Origin: Hymenobacter sp. YIM 151500-1
GTDB lineage: Bacteria; Bacteroidota; Bacteroidia; Cytophagales; Hymenobacteraceae
Length of the DNA stretch: 64,000 bases
NCBI RefSeq assembly: GCF_025979885.1
Contig: NZ_CP110139.1
Span: 186,001-250,000, forward strand
Reading direction: 5' to 3'
In this document: positions 55,661 to 63,805 of the stretch, piece by piece
Layout: every line of letters starts with the position of its first letter
How positions within the stretch are numbered: position 1 is the first letter of the stretch
The notes under the pieces: generated by a model
What the model saw: the letters and a program-made list of their open reading frames with translations, nothing else
Database searches by the model: none
What the model was told of the DNA's origin: nothing
Program-made: the position numbers and the translations under genes

Positions 55661-55911
55661 ATGAAATACCCGTTACTCAAGCGCAGTAACAGCCTGATTC
55701 TGGGGGCGCTGCTTAGCGGCTGCAACCAGCAGTCAGCTCTTGCGCCTGCCGCTGCCGGCTGGCCGCAGCTGCTCCCAGCTTCCAGGCCGTGAAACACGCC
55801 GTAAGTCAGGGCGAACTAGCCGGGATGCTGGTATCTGAGGCGTGGAGCGAGTACGCCGCTTTACTTTCCCAAAGCTGCCTCTGCGCAGCCGGGCGGTACT
55901 CGGGTGCCTGA
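55661..55911 (+). pseudogene. Probable remnant of a small lipoprotein gene
   Basis: From an ATG at 55661 the frame gives a signal with lipobox (RSNSLILGALLSGC) and stops at 55792 after 43 codons. In the next frame the coding-like sequence continues as LAAAAPSFQAVKHAVSQGEL, then AGMLVSEAWSEYAALLSQS, to a stop at 55909-55911. A single-base frameshift near 55770-55780 would join them into an about 80-residue lipoprotein. No family recognised. A sequencing error is an alternative cause. Confidence 0.35.
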
Positions 55912-56133
55912 CTGCCAAACCTGCAAAAGTCCTGTTTGGCTGCTACCCCCTGCCCGATAACCCACGGCAGCCGGGTTGGCACTGAGTTGCGGCCCTGGCT
56001 TACCTTTGGCAAGTGTAGCCAGCCGGCCTGGTCTGGTCCCGAGGTATTCTGACGGGATACCAGCTCTATATTTTCGCTTCTACTCTCTTACTTCCTTACT
56101 TCTCATTGCTCATCTTACCCTTTTGTTTTTTAC

Positions 56134-57756
56134 ATGAAGATCTGTAAACAGCAGATTGACAATAGGTTGTCTACGTGCATGATTCTTGCTTCTTCTGAGT
56201 TGGTTTTGAAAAAGCCGGTGCGTGGCCTAGGGTGGCGCGCGGTGCTGGCGCTGCTACTGGGTTGGCTGGCTGCTACGGGCGCGCAGGCGCAGGCGCCAGC
56301 GGTGCCGCGCCACTCCCTGGAGGGCCAGTGGCGCGGCGCCCTCACGGTGCCCGGTGGCAGCCTGCCCCTCATGATTACCATAACGGAAATGGCCGACGGC
56401 AACCGGTTTGCCGTGCTCGACGTGCCCATGCAGCGCGTCAACCGGGAGCCCATGACCATGACGTCCCGCGGCGATACGCTGGTTTTCGAGACCAGCCAGG
56501 CAGGTTTCCGGTTTGTGAGCCTGCGCTCCGCCGACGGGCTGCAACTGCTGGGCACCTGGCAGCAGCCCGGCTATACCGTGCCGCTCACGCTGTCGTTTGT
56601 GCCGCCGGCAGTTGCCCCCAAAGCCTTCAAGTTTCCGCCGCCCTACCGCGTTGAGGAAGTAACCGTGGCGGCCGCCGACTCGGTGAAGCTGGCAGGCACC
56701 CTCACCATACCCGCCGGCACCGGACCCTTCACGGCCGTGGTGCTGCTCTCGGGCCAGGACCCGCAAACCCGCGACGCCGTGTATGGCGACTACCCCTTCC
56801 TGGGCAACCTGGCCGACTACCTCACCCGCCACGGCATTGCCGTGCTGCGCCTCGACGACCGGGGCACGGGCCAGTCGGGCGGCGACTCCACGGCTACCAC
56901 CATTGCCGACCGGACGCGCGACGCGCAGGCGGCGCTGGCGTTTCTGCGCACCCGTCCGCTGATCAACGCCAGCAACCTGGGCCTGGTGGGGCACGGCGAG
57001 GGCGGCAACGTGGCCTTGCTGGCCGCGGCCCAGCCGCTGGGGCCCAAGTTTGTGGTAACGATGGGGGCCTCGGGCATGCCGGGCCGGGAGCTGCTGACCC
57101 AGCAGCGGCCGTCGCTGCTGCTACGGGCCGGCACCCTCGATACGGCATTGCTGAACCGGGCCCGGCGGCAGGGAGAGGCCTTGCAGGCTGCCAAGCGCCA
57201 GGCGGACAAGATGCGGGCCGCTGGCGCTACCACGCTGGAGGTCGAAACCTTCCTGGCGCAGCAGTACACGCGCCAGAAAGCCGACGACAAACGCTACACG
57301 GAGGCCCAGCTCAAGCGCCGCCGCGCTATGTTCGACATCATTGCCACGACGCCGGATAACACCCAGGCGCAGGCCGGCATTGCCGACATGCTTCGGCAGG
57401 AGGCGCCCGGCCTCGATGCCGCCGCCGTGCAGGCTGCCGCGGCCCGGCTGACCACGCCCGCTTACCGTTCCTACCTCCGGCTTATTCCGCAGGCCGAGCT
57501 GCCGAAAGTGCGGACCTCCGTGCTCCTGCTCCACGGCACCGCCGACGACCGGGCCGATGCTCAAACCAACCTCGATCTGCTGACCAGCGGCCTCAAGGGC
57601 GCCCGCCTCACGGTGCCGAAGCTGGCGGGCATCAACCACTTATTTCAGGCCCCCACCACCGAGTGGCCCCTCATCAACGGCCAGCCCCGCCCCGTGGTGT
57701 CCCCGGCTGTGCTCAAGCTTATGCTGGAGTGGATGCAGAAAGAAGCCAAAAAGTAA
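56134..57756 (+). CDS. Exported alpha/beta hydrolase lacking the usual nucleophile serine
   Basis: 540 residues. The signal (RGLGWRAVLALLLGWLAATG then AQAQA) has a long N-terminal extension; an ATG at 56179 could be the true start. Residues 60-170 form a beta-rich N-terminal domain (LEGQWRGALTVPGGSLPLMI) found in related two-domain hydrolases. The hydrolase domain has RLDDRGTGQSGGD, then GHGEGG (286-291), the acid in LLHGTADDRAD and the His in GINHLFQ. Relatives read GHSEGG at the elbow; here codon 288 is GGC (Gly) instead of Ser. The acid and His remain. It may be inactive or act differently. A terminator follows at 57863-57896. Confidence 0.82.
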   Translation: MKICKQQIDNRLSTCMILASSELVLKKPVRGLGWRAVLALLLGWLAATGAQAQAPAVPRHSLEGQWRGALTVPGGSLPLMITITEMADGNRFAVLDVPMQRVNREPMTMTSRGDTLVFETSQAGFRFVSLRSADGLQLLGTWQQPGYTVPLTLSFVPPAVAPKAFKFPPPYRVEEVTVAAADSVKLAGTLTIPAGTGPFTAVVLLSGQDPQTRDAVYGDYPFLGNLADYLTRHGIAVLRLDDRGTGQSGGDSTATTIADRTRDAQAALAFLRTRPLINASNLGLVGHGEGGNVALLAAAQPLGPKFVVTMGASGMPGRELLTQQRPSLLLRAGTLDTALLNRARRQGEALQAAKRQADKMRAAGATTLEVETFLAQQYTRQKADDKRYTEAQLKRRRAMFDIIATTPDNTQAQAGIADMLRQEAPGLDAAAVQAAAARLTTPAYRSYLRLIPQAELPKVRTSVLLLHGTADDRADAQTNLDLLTSGLKGARLTVPKLAGINHLFQAPTTEWPLINGQPRPVVSPAVLKLMLEWMQKEAKK

Positions 57757-57862
57757 ACCGGTCCCGCGCCTGACACGCACAAGTCAGGAGGTAGTAGGTG
57801 CAGGCAGTAAGCTGATATCGAAGCAGTTCAACAACGCCTGAACCGCTTCTTCAGTCCCTAAG

Positions 57863-57896
57863 AAAACCGCTCAGCGTCACGCTGGGCGGTTTTTTT
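57863..57896. terminator. Bidirectional terminator
   Basis: AAAACCGC and CAGCG (57863-57876) pair with CGCTG and GCGGTTTTTTT (57880-57896). T-run to the right, A-run giving T to the left. It serves the convergent alpha/beta hydrolase genes and includes the stop codon of the minus-strand one. Confidence 0.85.
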
Positions 57897-59127
57897 ATGC
57901 TGCCAGCTGGTCGCGCAGGTACTGGTACACCTCGGGGTTGCTAAGCAGGGTGCCGTGGTGGAGCTGGGAGAAAACGCGGGTGGTGATGCGCACGTCGGGT
58001 GGGGCGGCGGGGTCCTGAAACACGCGGCCCCGGGCGCTGCCCGCCCCCACCAGCCCGTCGCCGAAGTAGTCGTGCAGCACGGAATTGGCCGACTTCAGCA
58101 GGGAGCCCACCAGTACGTGGTAGCGCACCCCCGGCAGGGGCGGCACCACCGTGCGCGGCGGAAACAGGTCGTCGGCGTGCTCGTTCTGCCAGTCTTCGTC
58201 TACCAGCCGGGCGTGGCGCAGGTCCTTGATGCCATTGCTGCGCTTGTCCAGCAGGCCGCTGATGGCGCGGGTGGGCCAGAGGTTGATTTTGCGCAGCACC
58301 AGGGCCGTCAGGTGGCTGTTCTGCTCCAGAAACGAGCCGTCGTTGGGTACGCCCAGCAAAAACACGTCGCGCAGATGGCTAAGCCAGTGGGGAGCGGCGG
58401 ATGGGTCGGCCCCGGCTGCGGCCTGCGGTTCGGTTGTCTGGTTATCGGGAAGGAAAGCAGGCTGACTGTATTTTTCTGACTCAGCACGGGGGGCTTCTGC
58501 GGCTTTGCCCAGACCATTTTTAATTTTTAATTCTTCATTCTTACTTCTCCCGTAATACCCCGCGCTGCGGATAACCAGGCCGCCCATGCTGTGCCCCACC
58601 AGGGCCAGCTCGCCCACGGCGGCGGGAAAGGCCCGGACCAGCTCGGTGAGTAACTGGTGCAGCAGGCGGCCATTTTCGGAGATGTGCAGGCCGGAGTTGT
58701 AGCGCACGTAGAGGCACTGCACGCCCAGCTCCTGCTGTAGGCGCGGCCCGAAGCGCACATCTTCGGGGCCGCTGCCGGTTTGCCAAATGATTTCGTCGCC
58801 CATCAGCCCATGCACAAACACCACCGTTTTGCGAGGCTGGCCCGCGGCGTCCGGGGTTAGGTGCAGGTCGGCCACGGGTACATCGGCGCCGTAGCGGCGG
58901 AAGCTCATCCGGATGGCCCGACGGTCGTGGCGGGCGGCCAGCTGGTCGCCAAAGGCGCCGTTGAGCACGGGCAAGGTGAAGTGCAGATTTTCCTGGCCCA
59001 CCTGGTAGAGAAACTCGGCCCCGGCCAGCGGGGCCCGCGCCACGCGGCTCACCGCTGCCGCCGCCCGGCGCCAGCGCGAAGAAGAATCGGGGGCAGCAGA
59101 AGCAGTAGGAGTGTCGTCGGGAGTCAC
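57895..59127 (-). CDS. Alpha/beta hydrolase (lipase/esterase-like)
   Basis: 410 residues, GTG start. The oxyanion segment is VVFVHGLMGDEIIWQ, the nucleophile elbow GHSMGG, and late DGLVG and QLHHGTLL segments would hold the acid and His. Between the elbow strand and the next conserved strand (HLRDVFLLGVPNDGS) lies an insertion of about 45 residues beginning RSKNEELKIKNGLG. Its DNA (58516-58548) is an AT-rich repeat-like tract unlike the rest of the gene. No signal peptide. It probably hydrolyses lipids or esters inside the cell. Confidence 0.82.
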   Translation of the reverse strand: MTPDDTPTASAAPDSSSRWRRAAAAVSRVARAPLAGAEFLYQVGQENLHFTLPVLNGAFGDQLAARHDRRAIRMSFRRYGADVPVADLHLTPDAAGQPRKTVVFVHGLMGDEIIWQTGSGPEDVRFGPRLQQELGVQCLYVRYNSGLHISENGRLLHQLLTELVRAFPAAVGELALVGHSMGGLVIRSAGYYGRSKNEELKIKNGLGKAAEAPRAESEKYSQPAFLPDNQTTEPQAAAGADPSAAPHWLSHLRDVFLLGVPNDGSFLEQNSHLTALVLRKINLWPTRAISGLLDKRSNGIKDLRHARLVDEDWQNEHADDLFPPRTVVPPLPGVRYHVLVGSLLKSANSVLHDYFGDGLVGAGSARGRVFQDPAAPPDVRITTRVFSQLHHGTLLSNPEVYQYLRDQLAA

Positions 59128-59285
59128 GGCAGAGGTGGTTTAGGAGGCAGCGCGGGCTGCTGCGCAAAAGATACGGCTTACCGCAGCATCAGTTTGCGCG
59201 CAGCGGGACCAGCGGCCGTGTCGAGGTGCAGCAGGGGCAATACCGGAGCCGCAGACGCGCAAATGAAAACTGCCGGCTTGTGTGG

Positions 59286-60158
59286 TCAGCCCAACTTCTG
59301 CTCTGCGGGCGGTGGCAGTCGGCGGCTCCGGGGCCAGGCGCCCATCAGCAGGCCCACGAGCAGGCCACCCACGTGGGCGGCATTGTCGGTGGCGTGAGCT
59401 TGCAGGCCGGCCCCCAGGCTGCTAAACAGCAAATACACCCCAAACACCAGCAACGAGCGGCGCGCGGCGTGGTCGGGTAAGGTGGCAGGGTACAGGGCCA
59501 GAGTAGCCAGCAGCAGGCCGTACAGCCCAAAAATGGCACCCGAAGCGCCGACCGAGTTTACGCCCTGAGGCAGGTGCCACCACAGGCTGGCCACGCTGCC
59601 GCCCACTCCGCTCAGCAGGTAGCCCGCCAGCAGGCGGCCCCGGCCTACCAGCGGCTCAGTAAGCAGCCCCAGAAACACCAGGGAGGACATATTCAGCAGC
59701 AGGTGGGCCGGGCCGCCGTGCACAAAGCAGCTGGTGAGCAGGCGCCAGGGCTGGCCGCCCAGGCTGAGGGGCGAGAAGTTGGAGCCCCACCGTACCAGGT
59801 CGGGACCAGTGGGCGCCAGGGCGTCAACGCCGTTCAAGGCCATCAGCGCGTACACCAGCAGGTTGAGGGCCAGCAGCAGGGGCGCCACGAAGTAGCCGGG
59901 CCGGGGCCAGAACACGCCCCGCAACACGGCGCCCACCCCCGCAGCAGGCGCTTCGGCCGGCGGGGCGGGTGGGGCAACCGGCAACTCGGCGGGTGGAGCC
60001 GGCACCAGGCCCCGCCGTTGCAGCTCTTGCACAGCGGCCTCCACCACCGGCGCCGGGTAGCGCTGGGGCTGCTGAGCCAGATAGAGCAACTCGGCATCCG
60101 TCTTGTGCCGAAACAGCTCGGCGGCGGGGTTGGGCGAGGAGTCGGGAGACGACGACAT
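59286..60158 (-). CDS. Rhomboid-family intramembrane serine protease
   Basis: 290 residues. An N-terminal cytosolic region of about 95 residues (KTDAELLYLAQQPQRYPAPV, then a Pro/Ala-rich linker) precedes six to seven membrane helices. Rhomboid signatures are HGGPAHLLLNMSSLVFLG (with the HxxxN-type loop), the catalytic Ser in GASGAIFGLYG and the catalytic His in NAAHVGGLLVG. It would cut membrane proteins within the bilayer. The N-terminal motif is shared with the neighbouring gene 60266-61132, which is on the same strand and 107 bases away. Confidence 0.9.
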   Translation of the reverse strand: MSSSPDSSPNPAAELFRHKTDAELLYLAQQPQRYPAPVVEAAVQELQRRGLVPAPPAELPVAPPAPPAEAPAAGVGAVLRGVFWPRPGYFVAPLLLALNLLVYALMALNGVDALAPTGPDLVRWGSNFSPLSLGGQPWRLLTSCFVHGGPAHLLLNMSSLVFLGLLTEPLVGRGRLLAGYLLSGVGGSVASLWWHLPQGVNSVGASGAIFGLYGLLLATLALYPATLPDHAARRSLLVFGVYLLFSSLGAGLQAHATDNAAHVGGLLVGLLMGAWPRSRRLPPPAEQKLG

Positions 60159-60265
60159 AGGCAGCAGCCCCGCGACACAGGCCCCGGAGCCAGCGGCGCG
60201 GCGTCATAAACCCTGCCAGCCCCGGCAACCTGACAGAATGCAGGTGGCCGGGCCGCAAGCTGCGG

Positions 60266-61132
60266 CTACAGCTCGGAAAGATTGCCGCGCACTGGGGCCT
60301 GCCGCCCGCCGCGGCCGCGCAGGTCTTCCGCAATCAGCTGAGCTTCGTGGCTGTCGGCGCGCATCTGCTTGTCGGGGTGAGGCTTGCCGGTGGCTTCGTA
60401 ATTCCGCTTGATATAGTTCAGGGAGGTGCGGCGCAGGCCCAGGCCCTTCTGCATCTGCGTCAGGCGCTCTTCCATAAACGGGGTCAGGTGCTGATTATAG
60501 GCCTTGGCCCGCATAAACCAGCTGATGCGCTCCTGCGTGAGGTCGACCTGGCCGGGAAGGGTGCCCGTGAGCGAGTCGGCCAACGCCAAGCGGGTGAGGT
60601 AAGCGGCCTGGTTTTCGGCCAGCCAGTAGCGGCGGGCCATGCGCAGGTAGCGGCCCGTGGCGGTGGTGTCGGCGCGGTCGGCGACGGGCAGCTGGCGGCG
60701 CACTTCCTGCACCTGCTTGGCGGTAAGAGCCTCGAAGGTGGGCAAGGGGCGCGCCACCACGGCCTCCAGCTCGGTGGGCACTTCTACAGCGGCGGCGGGG
60801 CTGGCCGGCGGTGGGGGAGGGGTGGGAGCCAGCGCCCACCAGCCCAGCCCGGCTACGGCCACGCCCGCCACGGCGGCAGCTGCCCAGCGCCGGGTGCGGG
60901 GCCGCGGGGCTTCTTCCGCGGCCTCATCGGCGGGCACATTGGCGGGCACATTGGCGGGCAAGACCGGGGCGGCGCGGGAGATAGACTGAGGTAGGGCTAC
61001 CCCGCGGCGGCGCAGCTCGCGCCCGGCCCGAAACACCAGGTCGGGGTGGTAAAACTCGGGATGCTGCACCAGGTAGAGCAGCTCATCATCGGATTTTTGC
61101 AGAAGAGAATCGGGGGCAGCGTTGGCGGCCAT
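60266..61132 (-). CDS. Hypothetical single-pass membrane protein sharing an N-terminal domain with the rhomboid
   Basis: 288 residues from the ATG at 61132. Residues 10-45 (QKSDDELLYLVQHPEFYHPD, then RAGRELRRRGV) match the start of the neighbouring rhomboid protein. A Pro-rich linker encoded by a 12-base tandem unit (PANVPANVPA) and one transmembrane helix (RWAAAAVAGVAVAGLGWWAL, about 83-102) follow. The C-terminal half is soluble and helical (YLRMARRYWLAENQAAYLTR). No known family. It may be membrane-anchored with its C-terminus outside the cytosol and could be a partner or substrate of the rhomboid, by inference from the shared domain and position. Confidence 0.7.
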   Translation of the reverse strand: MAANAAPDSLLQKSDDELLYLVQHPEFYHPDLVFRAGRELRRRGVALPQSISRAAPVLPANVPANVPADEAAEEAPRPRTRRWAAAAVAGVAVAGLGWWALAPTPPPPPASPAAAVEVPTELEAVVARPLPTFEALTAKQVQEVRRQLPVADRADTTATGRYLRMARRYWLAENQAAYLTRLALADSLTGTLPGQVDLTQERISWFMRAKAYNQHLTPFMEERLTQMQKGLGLRRTSLNYIKRNYEATGKPHPDKQMRADSHEAQLIAEDLRGRGGRQAPVRGNLSEL

Positions 61133-61314
61133 GCGGTAGACTGGTATAAAGAATAAAATGGAAGCTCCCGACGGCTCGGCGCGTTCGGGTGCCGTAAGGT
61201 AAGAGGTCTGGGCCGGAAATGCCTGCCGCCAACCGCGCCGCCGGCTTGGCGTATAGCCTGCGTGAGTGGCCGCGCGCTGCCCTTCGTATCTGCAACCTTC
61301 ACCTAGTTTCACTT

Positions 61315-61521
61315 ATGGCAACTTCCCAATCTTCTCCTCAGCCGCCTCGCCCCCAGGAATCTACTACTGCCCCTCAAAAGCCCACTACCACCCAGGAAGA
61401 CCTGACCACCGACGACGGCGCCGGCATCCGGGGCGGCTACGGCGACAGTGACCAAACCAACGGCCTCGAAGGCGGCGCCAACAGCGACGACGCCGGAGAC
61501 GACGCCGGGCAGGGCCAGTAA
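61315..61521 (+). CDS. Small acidic, disordered protein
   Basis: 68 residues, starting MATSQSSPQPPRPQE. The first half is rich in Pro, Gln and Thr and the second in Asp and Gly (DDGAGIRGGYGDSDQTNGLE). No fold is predicted and no family recognised. Codon usage resembles the neighbours and the ATG is well placed 183 bases from the divergent membrane-protein gene. A real gene is plausible but not proven. Confidence 0.55.
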   Translation: MATSQSSPQPPRPQESTTAPQKPTTTQEDLTTDDGAGIRGGYGDSDQTNGLEGGANSDDAGDDAGQGQ

Positions 61522-61529
61522 GCGGACCC

Positions 61530-61800
61530 CACCCCCTAGCCCCCTCTCCACAAGAGAGGGGGAGCTAGCAACCCCACCCCAACCCCTCCCCAAAAGGGAG
61601 GGGCTCTAGTTCTAGTTCGTTAGAGCTAGAGTCCCTTATTGGAGAGGCTAGGGGTGGTTGATGGTAGTTGAGCAGTAGGCTAATAGAACATCAGCTAAAA
61701 ACTAGCGCTAGAGCCCCTCTCCTTTTCGGAGAGGGGTGGGGGTGAGGCAACTAGAGCTAATTCCTCCTCTCTTGTGGAGAGGGGGCTAGGGGGTGAGGCC
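61530..61800. repeat. Family C repeats, double unit
   Basis: Two family C units lie back to back. The left one has CCACCCCCTAGCCCCCTCTC and an inverted AGAGGGGG; the right one has CTAGAGCCCCTCTCC with GGAGAGGGGTGGGGGTGAGG, ending GAGAGGGGGCTAGGGGGTGA. Words AGCTAGAG/CTCTAGCT are interspersed. It separates the small acidic protein from the serine hydrolase and contains no gene. Confidence 0.75.
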
Positions 61801-61825
61801 CGGATGTGCCGTACCTTGCCGGGGT

Positions 61826-63100
61826 ATGACGACGAGCTTGCTTCGACTTTTGGCCGCGGTGCTGGCGCTTGGAATATGGACCTCAGAGGCCTGGGCCCAA
61901 TCCGGGGCGGCGTGGCGGCGGCAGCTGCGGCAAGATTCGGTGCTGGGGCCCGTGCTGCGCCAGCCGGCGCAGCATCGGGTGCAGATTCTCTACACCCGCA
62001 TCCGCCGCGACGCCCAGGGCCGGCCCCACTTTCGTTCTTTCCGCTACCGGGTGCGGCCGCGGGAGTATTTCTACCCGGCCAGCGCCATCAAGCTGCCCGC
62101 CGCCGTAGTGGCCCTGGAAAAGCTGCGTGGCCTGAGCCAGCAGGTACCCGGCCTCACGCCGGAGTCGCCGCTGCGGATTGATTCGGCGGCCTGGGGCCAG
62201 ACGCGCGTGGTGCGCGACACGAGCAGCGCCACCGGCCGCGCCAGCGTGGCGCAGTACGTACGTAAGCTGCTGCTGGTCAGTGATAATGATGCGTATAACC
62301 GGTTGTATGAGTTTGTAGGTCCCCAGGACTTACAGGTTAGCCTGCGCCGCTGTGGCCTGCGCCATACCGTGCTGCGCCACCGCCTGTCGGTCGGTGACCA
62401 GGATTCTACGGCTCGCCGCACCAATCCGGTAGCTTTCTACGCTGACACTGCCCTCACGCGGCCCTTGTACGTGCAGCCGGCCGCCACCTTCACGGGCTCC
62501 TGGCCCCGGCGCCGCTTGCGTGGGCTGGGTATTGGTACGGCGTATATGAAGGGTGAGCAGCGCATCAACGAGCCCCTGGATTTCAGCCAGAAGAATGTTA
62601 CTTCCCTGCCCGATTTGCAGCGGGTTCTACGGGCGGTGCTGTTTCCGGAGAGCCTGCCGCCGCGCCGCCGCTTCCAGCTGGCCCCGGCCGACTACACCCT
62701 ACTGCGCGACTACCTGCACCGTCTGCCCCGCCAGAGCCGGCACCCGCGCTACAGCCCCCAGGAGTTTCCCGACAACTACGCCAAGTTTCTGCTGGTAGGC
62801 AGCGCCCAGCCCGCACCTCTGCCCGCCGGAGTGCGCATCTACAATAAAATCGGGCAGGCCTACGGCTTCCTCATCGACAACGCCTACGTGGCCGACTCAG
62901 CGCGCAGAGTAGAATTTCTGCTCAGCGCCGTGGTGTATGTGAATGCCGACGGCGTGCTCAACGACGACCAGTACGAGTACAACACCGTGGGCCTGCCGTT
63001 TCTGCGGCGCCTGGGGCAGCTGGTGTACGAGGCCGAGCTGCGCCGCGCAGGGCGCTTCGTAGCGCAGAAACCCGTTCCGCAACGAGCCGCAGGCGAGTAG
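61826..63100 (+). CDS. Serine hydrolase, class A beta-lactamase-like
   Basis: 424 residues. Signal peptide (LLRLLAAVLALGIWTSEAWA). Active-site motifs: SxxK as SAIK in YPASAIKLPAA, SDN in LLVSDNDAYNRLYEF, and a K-x-G strand as NKIGQAYG instead of KTG. It is longer than true class A enzymes (about 290 residues), with extra residues around 190-310. The family includes exported enzymes of unknown substrate. The ATG at 61826 starts the signal peptide. The VanX-like gene follows 66 bases downstream, so both may act on cell-wall peptides. Confidence 0.82.
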   Translation: MTTSLLRLLAAVLALGIWTSEAWAQSGAAWRRQLRQDSVLGPVLRQPAQHRVQILYTRIRRDAQGRPHFRSFRYRVRPREYFYPASAIKLPAAVVALEKLRGLSQQVPGLTPESPLRIDSAAWGQTRVVRDTSSATGRASVAQYVRKLLLVSDNDAYNRLYEFVGPQDLQVSLRRCGLRHTVLRHRLSVGDQDSTARRTNPVAFYADTALTRPLYVQPAATFTGSWPRRRLRGLGIGTAYMKGEQRINEPLDFSQKNVTSLPDLQRVLRAVLFPESLPPRRRFQLAPADYTLLRDYLHRLPRQSRHPRYSPQEFPDNYAKFLLVGSAQPAPLPAGVRIYNKIGQAYGFLIDNAYVADSARRVEFLLSAVVYVNADGVLNDDQYEYNTVGLPFLRRLGQLVYEAELRRAGRFVAQKPVPQRAAGE

Positions 63101-63166
63101 CCGGCAGCACTGCCTGGCCTGCCCACTTCGAGCCTCTACTTCTCCATTTCATCAGCTCGCCTTCTC

Positions 63167-63805
63167 ATGTCTTTCACGTATCCGGGGCTTGCGGTGGTGT
63201 CGTCGGGGGCGGAGTACCGGCGGCAGGTGGCGGGGCAGCCGGCGGGTGAGCTGGTTGATTTGGCCCGCCATATTCCGGATCTCGTGCTGGATATTCGCTA
63301 TGCCACCGCGCAAAACCTGCTGGGCCGGCCCGTGTACGAGCTGGCTCGTGCCTACCTGCGCCGCCCGGTGGCCGAGGCCCTGGCCCGCGTGCAGGCTGCG
63401 TTGGCCGGCCGGGGGCTGGGCTTATGCGTGTACGACGCCTACCGCCCCTACCACGTCACGGTGCGCTTCTACGAGCATGTGCAGGACGAAACCTTTGCCG
63501 CCCCGCCCTGGCGCGGCTCCCGCCACAACCGGGGCGCCTCCGTCGACGTGGGCCTGGTGGAGCTGCCATCGGGACGCCCGGTGCCTCTGCCCACCGATTT
63601 CGACGAGCTGACGCCCGCCGCCCACGCGCGCTATGCTCAGCTGCCGGCGCACGTGCTGCTTAATCGTTGCGTATTATTGGCTGCCATGCAGGCCCAGGGC
63701 TTTGTCAACTACCCCGGCGAGTGGTGGCACTTCGACCACGCCAGCTGGGCCAGCTTCGGCTTGCTGGACTTACCGTTTGAAGCCCTGGAAAACCCCGAGC
63801 CATAA
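63167..63805 (+). CDS. D-alanyl-D-alanine dipeptidase, VanX-like (peptidase M15)
   Basis: 212 residues, no signal peptide. M15D hallmarks: LDIRYATAQNLLG near the start, VYDAYRPYHV (conserved Arg), SRHNRGASVDVGL (zinc ligands His and Asp in SxHxxGxxxD) and EWWHFDH (catalytic Glu and third zinc ligand). These enzymes split D-Ala-D-Ala; DdpX-type members recycle it in the cell, VanX confers vancomycin resistance in Gram-positives. With no vanH or vanA gene here, a recycling role is more likely. It lies directly downstream of an exported serine hydrolase. Confidence 0.9.
   Translation: MSFTYPGLAVVSSGAEYRRQVAGQPAGELVDLARHIPDLVLDIRYATAQNLLGRPVYELARAYLRRPVAEALARVQAALAGRGLGLCVYDAYRPYHVTVRFYEHVQDETFAAPPWRGSRHNRGASVDVGLVELPSGRPVPLPTDFDELTPAAHARYAQLPAHVLLNRCVLLAAMQAQGFVNYPGEWWHFDHASWASFGLLDLPFEALENPEP

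Noticed and set aside
63167..63805. Vancomycin resistance operon
   Set aside because: Only a VanX-like dipeptidase is present; no vanH or vanA ligase gene, and Gram-negative DdpX-type enzymes serve D-Ala-D-Ala recycling.
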